Shown here: positions 55,943 to 64,000 of the stretch, one piece after another | Position numbering within the stretch: position 1 is the first letter of the stretch | Layout of the letters: each line of letters opens with the position of its first letter | Assembly: GCF_012489685.1 (NCBI RefSeq) | Contig: NC_080044.1 | Coordinates: 23,850,369 to 23,914,368, forward strand | Length of the DNA: 64,000 bases | DNA from: Lotus japonicus | Taxonomy: Eukaryota; Streptophyta; Magnoliopsida; Fabales; Fabaceae | Direction of reading: 5' to 3' | Program-made: the position numbers and the translations under genes | The notes under the pieces: generated by a model | What the model was told of the DNA's origin: nothing | The model's input: the letters and a program-made list of their open reading frames with translations, nothing else | Databases searched by the model: none

Positions 55943-58843
55943 AAATGATTTGTCTCATGACATAACTCTGATTTTGTATTCAATACTTTTTTGAATGGTT
56001 TGGAATTTGTTCTAAAATCATGTCATGTCAATTCCTTCTGAATTAATTCTTAGGACAGAAGAAGAGACCAAAGTAACTGGTTATTTCACCTCGAGTTCTA
56101 TCATATATAGTTTTGATAAATTATTTTAAAGTACTATTTAAAGAATATGGATCTGCTTTCTACTCATCATTTGTTCTTATTCATTCTTCTCATGAATTAG
56201 TTATTGTACAGGTTGTTGGAAACCTTTTAGTGGAGGCATTGGAAACCTTTAAGTTAGTTTGTGTTGCAAATGTGGCCAGCCTTTATAGTGAGATGAAAAG
56301 GAGGACTAAAAACATTCAGACCTATGCATTTTGGGTGTTAAAGCTGGGATATAGTGATTTAGGAGAGAGAGAGAGAGAGAGTTAGGAAGTAGGGGAAATA
56401 GGTTGAGATTAGAGTATATCGACTATTGAGACATTCACAGTAGAATGACCCTGAAGGAGCAAACACCATCAATCTGCAATTTGCAAACTAGATAATGCTT
56501 GCTGTCATGTGAAAAGGTCTCTTCTACCTGTCCTCTTGCCATGTCTTTCCTCCCTGATTTTTTTCCAAGTTTGTGTTGCCTTTCTTAGTTTTTATTATGT
56601 TGGTGATCTGAGCTATTCTCAACTATTCTTATGATGTTTTTAATGTTGGCTTCTTCTATATACAGTGGTTTTTTTTATGTGCTCTGAGTTTATTTCCATT
56701 TGATCTTTTTTCCCTGTTGTATTATTTTCTTGTTGTTTTTTTCTAACTTGAAAACCTTTGGATACAAGTATTGCACTTGAGGTCATCCTAATGCATCGAA
56801 TGCACTTGCTACAATTACACATTATAATGTTTCTCACTTTTCATTCTCCACGTACCTCTACATTCTGGATTTTGTTATGGATACCGGTGGGAACTGAGAA
56901 GTTAATCATACATTCCATTAGTAGTTCTCCCATGTTGCCGAACTGACATTATATACTGCTTTGCTCTCTGATTTTAATGCTTTTTTCCTGATATTTTTCT
57001 TCAATGGCCTCTATTTCAAAGTATGCATATGGTTAAGCAGAGAGCGTGAAATGCTGGGTATTCTTCTTTTTTTGACAGTATGGTTATTTCTCAACATAAT
57101 TATTGCTTCAAAACTTTTTTCCTGGTGATTTTCTTCAATGGCCTCTATTTCACAGTGTGCATATGGCGTCTATGATCTCAAACGATGGTGAGAGAAAATA
57201 GTATGACAGATTACATTCTTCATTGTTTTTTAATCTTACTTTGTGCTTACATTCTTCTTTTTTATTGCACTACTTTTGCATGTTTAATTTCACACTTTTC
57301 CTTCATTTACTTTTGTCTATGACAGTGTGCTTACATTCAAAGCCAAGGTCAATAAGATGTGTGAAGCTGCTGATAAGATTGTGGTTAGTGATCCTAATAT
57401 CTCAATTCTAAGTTGTTGTTGAATACTATTACAGTAATCTTTAAAATATTGACTTAATTTAGAACTGAATATCTCAACGTTTTAACATCTTAAAATGGTC
57501 CTCACAAGGATGCATCAAATATATCTTCTATGTCAAACTCATTTCAGTTCCAATGTGTTTGTATCATCATGATAATTTAAAACTATGGTTTGAACTCCCA
57601 CAGGAATTTGAAGTTCTAGAACATACATGGCTTTTCTTTTAGAGTAATACTTTGGTTTGCAACTAACATTATTGTAAGCCTTGGTAAAGTTCACTTTTAG
57701 AGTATAAACCTTCAGCTGTTGCAAAAATAAATTCCAATTTTAAGAAGGGTTTGCGAATTTAGTTTATGCTTTTTTAGTGATATCATTTAGCGTCTCCAAG
57801 AGCAGTTACCAGAGTTGTTTTATAACCATACCATGTTTGTTATACTTAATTTAGGAAAAGGGACCAATTTCGCAAAACAAAAACATAAGACACCATTCCA
57901 TGAACTTATCTTTTAAAAAAGTCTTCAATGAAGAAGTTAGCCCAAGTGATGCTGAGATAGCATTATTGGTTTTTTTATCTGTCCTCTTTTTTAGAAGCTT
58001 ATTTGTTTTTTTTTTATCTATCATCTTTTGTTAGACCAAGTATTTTAGATCTATTTGGAAGCTTTTTTTTTAACTATAGCCCAACATTGATATTTAAAGA
58101 ACGAAGATTTGACTTGATGTTGCTATTTAACAGAATATAATTTTCGGAGAATTAAAAAATCGGATGACAAAATCATACTGATAAGTTTTTATCAATATTT
58201 TTTAGGAACTGGCCACTTTGGAGAGGACAAAGGCTGCTGAGGAATAGAGTTTGAGCTCAACAAGCAAGGAAAAAGGCATAACAAAGAAGAGGAAAAGTGA
58301 TACTTAAAATTATTTGAGAACAAAAGTCAAAAAACTTAGAGATGAAGAAATCAGATTTCAAGGATAGACTTTTCACTTTGTAGAGTAAGAATCAAATGCT
58401 TAATGCTAATATAGATGCTGAAGAATACAACAGAAGAGGGAGCAATGGTGGTATCTATCATGCTGAATGAACTTATTACAAAAATAGCAGAGGAAACATA
58501 GAACTGTAATAGAGAGTAAAATGTTAGTTTTGATTATTCTCATTTTGTAGGGGTGCATGTGGATATGACATGAAGTGAAGGATGAATCATAAGACATGCA
58601 TTATTACTAAAATTACTGGTGTCAAATTTATTTATTTATGTACTTTATTTTTGTTGAAAAAAAATCAAACGTGTTTTGTCTGCAAAAATGAAACGATAGT
58701 GTTTTTTAATATTTGCATTTAGATGCAAATACAGAGCTTCCACGGGGAGGAAAATTTTATATGAAAATACTTTCATTTAGGGAAAAAAGGTTTAAGATAA
58801 TTTCAGTAATTTTTTTCATAACATTTTAAATAATCTCACGATT

Positions 58844-58878
<35 letters not shown>

Positions 58879-59070
58879 GTATGTAAATACATTCAACAAA
58901 AAAAAGTATGTAAATTATATAGTAAAAATATGTTAATAATTGACGGCAGACCGAACAGAGAGAGGGGGAAATTGTAATAAGAAAGTCTTATCTTCATTGT
59001 TATTCAAGCTTAGCTTCCTCAATATCAATATGTTTACATATGATTACAATCCAAGAACAAAATCTGTCAT
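55943..59070 (+). other. Helitron interior with unassigned exon-like pieces
   Basis: Mostly non-coding, AT-rich. Exon-like pieces on the plus strand: 56213-56345 after TTGTACAG reads VVGNLLVEALETFKLVCVAN; 57326-57383 between GACAG and GTTAGT reads VLTFKAKVNKMCEAADKIV; 58206-58246 after TTTTTTAG reads ELATLERTKAAEE then stop. The last two could be successive exons of one captured gene that I cannot name. Microsatellites: GA at 56361-56382 and TA at 58845-58875. Confidence 0.4.
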
Positions 59071-60683
59071 GCAACGCACGGGTAAAAAACACTAGTATAA
59101 ATATATATATAAACATATTTGTAACATAAAATATAACATAATACTCTATAAATCAGCCAATTTCACCAAATAGAATATATGATTTCAAAAATATAATATT
59201 ACTATTGCTTCTTTATTACCGTAATTAACATCTCGTGGGTCTCTTTGAAAAAACAATCACAATGTAATAAAACATTATTTTTTGTACAATATATAATTAG
59301 TGAGGCTAAATGAAACATATCAGTGTGCCTTAAAGGAAAACATTCACAAATCAAACATTTTGGAACGTGGGGGCATGTGGGCCAGTGGGAGCAATGGGAT
59401 ACAATGGTATACTCTCATCTCAATGCTATATTATCAAACAACAGTATATTTCTGGCAGATTTTTAGAAAATTACATGGGGGCATTTGACCCCATCACCTT
59501 TAACGTAGATCCGCCCCTGCCCTCAAGGTTATCATGGAGTTGATAAGGAAGGTAGGCCAGTTTACATTGAGAGGCTTGGGAAAGCTCATCCAAATTGCTT
59601 GATGCGCAACACAACAATAGATCGTATCTAAGAAACCATGTCCAGGAGTTTGAGAGGGCTTTGCTGGAGAAATTCCCAGCACAGAGTCGTGGATAATGTT
59701 AAGAGAAATAAGCTACAGCTTAAGGCTCCCATTTTTTTTTACTTAGGCTCTAAAAAATTAAAATTAGTTACTTACTATTAATAAATTTTAAACAACCTAA
59801 GTATAAAAAAAATCAGAATAATTTATTTCCTAAATATTAGCCAACTAAAAAAGGAATTTAGACCAATATATTATCTTTTTTTTTAACTAACTAATAATAT
59901 CATCTTTAGAACTATTATTATTGTTATTTCATACTGCTTTCACATTATGTGTGTCTCTTGAGTCTTTGATCATTTAAACGACCATTTATTCTGCAGGCTA
60001 GGATATCAGATAGCTACCATAGTTGTAATGATAGGGCTCTTGTAGCAAAGAAAGTTCTCAAAAGTGATCAATTTAACCATACTCAGGAACAGTCATTGCA
60101 AAATGATGAAATGGGGAATGATGCTTGCATAGAGAACTCCAAAGGTGTAGTGTCAAGTTATTGAAACATCAATGTTCCTTTCGTAAATACTTTTGTTGAA
60201 GAATATAATTGTACATATGCCTCAGTTTACAACACTTTGGTGTGGAAGCCAAGCTGTAAATTTGCCTTATTTTTTCACATTTTCATGTGCAAGTTGGAAA
60301 CTCATCAAACTAATATGTATCAGTAGCAAGCATTTCAGTATTTCCCTGATCTTGTTTGACACATTCTCATTTTTTACAGGAGGTTTTGTCAGCAGTTGGC
60401 TCAGCTCTGTTAAAGAAAACATGGAGAAAACAAATTTCTTATACGTGCCAAGAGTGCTGATATATTTTTCCGAAAGACTAGATATGTTCTTCCATAGTTT
60501 AGGAATAAAACTTTGGAGAAGACAGAACGATATTCACCAATCTATTGCCAGAGAACAGATCATAAAAAATCATACAGCAGCGGGTGAAACAGTTTCTGAA
60601 CAAGATCATATTCATCCATGCATAAAACGTCTTCAGAGACTAGATAAAGCATTCGAGGAACTTAGCCATAAACTTGCTAGCAT

Positions 60684-61307
60684 CAGTGTTTTAAAACTCG
60701 GCTCGAACCGACTGGTCCGACCGGTTAGACCGGTACTCGATCCCCTGACCGGTCCGAACCACTGAACAGATCGGTTATGCAAACAGCTCGATAGGAACCG
60801 GTTTGACTCGGCCGGTTCAATGAATGGCTCGGTGACTCGGCCGGTTTTTGGTCAGACCGGCGGGTCACCCATTTTATTTTTTAATTACAATGGGCCTTTC
60901 ACTTTTTCGTTTTTAATCCTATAGACAACAATTTAATTACAGTGGGCATTTCTTTTCTTTTTTACAACAGTTGTAACTAGAACTGGCCATTCATTATTTT
61001 TTCCATATTCTGTTGACAACAGTTGACAAAAACGTGAAATAATTTCTAAAAACTAGTGCAACTAGGACTCGAGCACGAGACTTGTAAAAATTTCAGCAAG
61101 GTCTTAACCTCTACACCAGAAGGTATTTGTTGATATACACACATTTTTGTATTATTTATACCTTAACTTTACAATTCAAATATTTATTATAATTTTTTAA
61201 TATACATCGAGTCAAGCATTCGACCCAGTGACTCATTGGTCCGATCAGTGACTCATTGACTCAGCCCCTCGATCGAGTCGATACCCGAGTCGAGTCTTAA
61301 AACACTG
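60684..61307. mobile_element. hAT MITE in SFH exon
   Basis: Ends CAGTGTTTTAAAACTCGGCT and, in complement, CAGTGTTTTAAGACTCGACT, form TIRs with few mismatches. A perfect 8-bp TSD GCTAGCAT (60676-60683 and 61308-61315) splits the SFH codons for KLASI and IPLKKEK. It is 624 bp, with no transposase. The subterminal zones are rich in CCGGTT/GACTCG motifs. It would end the SFH frame at 60763-60765. Confidence 0.93.
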
Positions 61308-62163
61308 GCTAGCATACCTCTGAAGAAGGAGAAAATCCTGATGGGTTCCTTGGATAGGATTAAATCTGTTGAGTTGGACCTTGAACAGACTAAGAGGGTA
61401 TCCGATACATTGTTCAATCATCTAATAATATTGATTGTTCTGATGATGTGATGTTTATAGTTTTTGCTATTAATGCAGGTACTGCATGATACAATGATGA
61501 AGCAGTTTGAGATTGTTGAGCTTCTTGAGAATTTGCAAGAATCGAAGTATCAAGTAGGTTGATGTTTGTGTAATACTTCATAGATTCGAATATTTTACAT
61601 AAAGAGTTACAAGTCTAAAGTGGATTGTGTTAGGTCATTAACAACTAATGTAAAACTTCTATACCAGATAAAAGGTGCTAGATTGTTGCTTGATAGAACA
61701 CAATGTTGTCGTTTAGTTCATGTAGCTAAATCCACCTTCCTGCATCACTTTTGCGGTCACCTATGAACAAATTGTTTCCTTCTTTAACTTAACATAATTA
61801 AGATTGTCCAAATTGAACTCAAGGTTGGACCCAAGCATATTAAAGAGGGGATCGCCCCCAGAGAGAAACAAATTCTTAATAAAGCAGTATTCAAAAATTG
61901 TATTAGCACCCGCCTATAACTTCTTACACTGTCTTGTTCACTTGGTCATTCTTGATTTTACTTAGTGTGTGATATTTGCGTCCCCCTTACTAATTTTTCC
62001 TGATTTTGTTCCTGAACTTGCGCAATACACACTTTAGTTATACGACAAGCTATCAGAATTCCAATAGAAAATACCTACTGAAAACATTGATGTTCTATCT
62101 GCAGTTATTTTTAATATTGACTGATTGACAATTTTCTTGCAGAAAAGAAGGTTGTTATGTTGA

Positions 62164-62409
62164 ATGATTCAAGTCGTAACAAGTTGTTGTTGGCTCTTCA
62201 GAAAGACAATTTCAACAAGCACCTGTTTGGTCGCAAACCAAAGAGTACTTATTGGAGCTTATTTAGAGCATTTCTAGTAGATAAGCAACATTAAGGTCGT
62301 ATCCAAACAGGAAAGTAGAAGAAGACTTAGTGCAAGCTCACATGTTGGACATCCATAGAGAAACCCGGGGATGAGGCAGTCCTCAGTTTTTATACATATA
62401 TATAATATA
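62164..62409 (+). other. SFH 3' untranslated and flanking DNA
   Basis: Follows the SFH stop. No further conserved frame is visible. A TATATATA tract lies at 62393-62408, just before the MULE-like TIR. Confidence 0.45.
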
Positions 62410-62580
62410 GGCTTAATTGCACTTGTGGTCTCGTATTTACGCTAATGTGCAAATGGGTTCACCATAGTTCAAAATGAGCTATCGGAGTCCCTAATGTTTT
62501 CACCCGTTTGCAGTTTTGGTCCTGCAGTATATTCTTCGTAAAAAAGCTAACGTTTTTCTTGTGATGTGATATTTTAACTG
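62410..62580 (+). mobile_element. Isolated MULE-like TIR fragment
   Basis: Begins GGCTTAATTGCACTTGTGGT and contains GTTTTGGTCCTGCAG, the same kind of end as the MULE at 9178 (GCTTAATTAAG...TTGGTCCCT). No opposite end is found before the window ends. Confidence 0.5.
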
Positions 62581-64000
62581 GAAAAATGTTACTTTTTTTG
62601 AAATGAAAAGCATGGATAACTTGCTGTTTTCTGTCAATTGAAACTTTAGATTTTAACCATTTTGTTGTCTACTAAGAACAATACGTTCATTGCCACTTCA
62701 TCATTCTTGCATTTTGTTCCTTAACCCTTTTTAGCATATATTAGGCCTACTAGGATGGTCATGTGTCTGATAGCAGACTTACTAGGATGCTTATGTGCAA
62801 GTCACATGATCCACCCTTAGTAAAATTTTAAAAATAAAGTTTATTATCTTCTTTTTATAATTGTAACCTAATCCTGCTTTTTTTTTCTTTCTAAAATCAC
62901 CATCAGCGACACCTCATCTTCTCATCTTTCCCCTTAAATCCTCCTCTTCTCCACGCATTTCTCATGCTATCAAGTCTCAACAGGAAGGATGAAAACCCTC
63001 CAACCTCCCTAAATTATCCTCCTTACAACCAGATACCATCACATCGCCCCATATTCCTTTCTCCCTGACCTTTGTTCTTCTTGAGCCACTAATGCCCGTG
63101 CCACCAGCCCCCATTGTGATCCACCCTCAACTCTGCCTCAAATCACCTAGCAAAATTCCTTTTGAATCTCAACCACCACATCCCTCGCGAACCTGCAAGC
63201 CATCCACATGACCCTTCATCCGTCGCTCTAGGGTTTGTACAATAAGAAAGAAAACTCCACTAATCACCATGTGGAGGAGGTGATGAATGGTCACCGTACA
63301 CCTCAATTTCTCAATCATAGATCATATCAGTAACCATAAAAAACCTAGGGGTGAAATTCAAAAATCTCTAAAAGTGAGGTGCGTCACATGGACAACTTAA
63401 GTACCGAGACTTTCCTAGCCATAATTATCTCAATAGATCCTCATTCAAGACCAACAAGTTCAAATTGAGCCTCATTTGAAATACCATTTCGAAATTCAAT
63501 TTTCAAAACCTTAGCATACTAAATATCAATAATAATACTAATACCCAATAGACAACAATATTCAAAATTCAAAGTAAATATCCGAGCACTTATGTGCTAA
63601 TCCAAAGAAACAACCGAAAGATGATAGTATATAGAATGGATAAATTAAATAAGAAAGCAGTTAAGCTATCCATTCTATATACTCAATAAGATGATAAATT
63701 AAATAGGTCATAATTCTAAAAAATTCAGCAAGCATACCATGGATGAATTCATGCCAAAATCACAGCCAAACAACAATTCTACAATAACACCTTCATCTCA
63801 AACACATGCATTACAATAGTAAGCAAGCATGACTCAATGACACTCTAAAATTGAATTACCCTTATCTTCGCAAGTAGTAGTGCGTAACTCAAACTACCTA
63901 GGATCATTAAGTTAACTTAATTAATTCAAGTTCTAAGGCAAATAAAATGAATCATAAGGTACATGCACTAAATGAAAATATTATCTTGACATCCCAAATT
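62581..64000. other. Non-coding terminal region
   Basis: No supported frame, TSD or structural RNA. A C-rich stretch at 62900-63230 shows no long frame. A short inverted motif, TAGAATGGATA (about 63631) and TATCCATTCTA (about 63668), could form a small stem. Confidence 0.5.

Larger units (their letters stand above)
47672..59095 (+). mobile_element. Large non-autonomous Helitron carrying gene fragments
   Basis: The 5' end TC at 47672 follows an A; the 3' end is CTAG at 59092-59095 followed by T, preceded by a GCAACGCACGGG hairpin region (59071-59082), the same 3' end as the Helitron ending at 3106. The 5'-proximal TATATTAGAAAAGAAGAAC also matches the copy at 3107. No Rep/helicase is seen. Interior: a PPAN-like fragment (47922-48088), unassigned exon-like pieces at 56213-56345, 57326-57383 and 58206-58246, and a nested Gypsy element (49016-55937). 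Confidence 0.75.
47604..59519. mobile_element. hAT element in SFH exon, hosting a Helitron
   Basis: Left terminus TAGTGACGAATTTAGG and complement of the right terminus CAGGGGCGGATCTACG match at 10 of 16 positions. An 8-bp imperfect TSD, CCCTTAAG (47596-47603) and CCCTCAAG (59520-59527), fits hAT and lies exactly where the SFH codons for YYP-QGYHG are split. Only about 490 bp belong to the hAT itself (47604-47671 and 59096-59519); the rest is the Helitron. No transposase is seen, so it is a non-autonomous copy. Confidence 0.72.
47520..62163 (+). pseudogene. Sec14-like SFH (CRAL-TRIO) phosphatidylinositol-transfer gene remnant
   Basis: SFH proteins exchange phosphatidylinositol and phosphatidylcholine and support membrane traffic. 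Exon pieces: 47520-47603 (EFEELEDVLQYYP), interrupted; 59520-59696 ([20 protein letters not shown], then HVQEFERALLEKFPA after a one-base deletion); 59997-60144 and 60380-60683 (HPCIKRLQRLDKAFEELSHK), interrupted; 61316-61397 (IPLKKEKILMGSLDRIKSVE); 61479-61553 (VLHDTMMKQFEIVELLENL); 62143-62163 (KRRLLC and stop, the usual basic C-terminus). GT/AG sites flank exons and phases agree (60144 G joins 60380 GA). The 5' exons and the middle of the CRAL-TRIO domain are missing, so the gene is dead. A hAT/Helitron/Gypsy nest and a hAT MITE break two exons. Confidence 0.85.

Noticed and set aside
60193..60765. 190-aa single-exon protein
   Set aside because: It runs through an intron (60145-60379) and into the hAT MITE after 60683; only 60380-60683 is real SFH exon sequence.

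Overview
This window is nuclear DNA of a flowering plant, most likely a papilionoid legume. The plant call rests on plant-type LTR retrotransposons primed by initiator-Met tRNA, a TRIM, PIF/Harbinger, CACTA, MULE and Helitron elements, and plant-specific gene remnants (bHLH, GDSL lipase, SFH). The legume call is an inference from repeat style and is less certain. I see no intact host gene. Nearly all of the window is transposable elements nested in one another, with three decayed host genes between them. I used target-site duplications (TSDs) to set most element boundaries.

Layout, left third. 1-3720: two Helitron copies head to tail. 3902-6316: 5'-truncated LINE with a C-terminal RNase H domain, interrupted by a 343-bp TRIM. 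About 7.2-9.0 kb: a tRNA-derived SINE, an LTR remnant and a hAT MITE. 9178-12974: a long-TIR MULE-like element that carries a broken GDSL esterase/lipase gene, the first part of which is duplicated as a long inverted repeat (a potential hairpin). 13004 onward: a CACTA end and a solo LTR (13802-14382). 15405-20739 (minus): a bHLH transcription-factor pseudogene whose exon is split by a young, apparently intact Copia element (15509-20383).

Middle. A LINE 3' end (about 21290-36061) is split by a PIF/Harbinger transposon (21571-35971). That transposon is itself split by a 10-kb gag-only LTR retrotransposon with two 4.3-kb LTRs (25358-35369). Next is an L1-type LINE on the minus strand (36223-46788). 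Its ORF1 is split by a second gag-only LTR element of Sirevirus/Copia type (41112-46019).

Right third. A Sec14-like SFH gene (plus strand, 47520-62163) is the host frame. One exon was hit by a hAT element (47604-59519), which was hit by a Helitron (47672-59095) carrying a PPAN/Brix-type gene fragment, which was hit by a Tat-like Gypsy element (49016-55937) with an antisense spliced ORF and an internally deleted pol. A later SFH exon carries a second hAT MITE (60684-61307). The last 1.8 kb is non-coding.

How the parts relate: the genes do not form a pathway. The story is order of insertion. LTR pairs give relative ages by eye: the Copia LTRs look identical, the 4.3-kb LTRs differ at roughly 16-18 sites, and the Tat LTRs differ at about 8 of 294 sites plus a 26-bp indel. 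The most biologically suggestive object is the GDSL inverted repeat inside the MULE. The strongest evolutionary observations are the four-level nest in the SFH exon and the presence of two unrelated gag-only LTR elements in one window.
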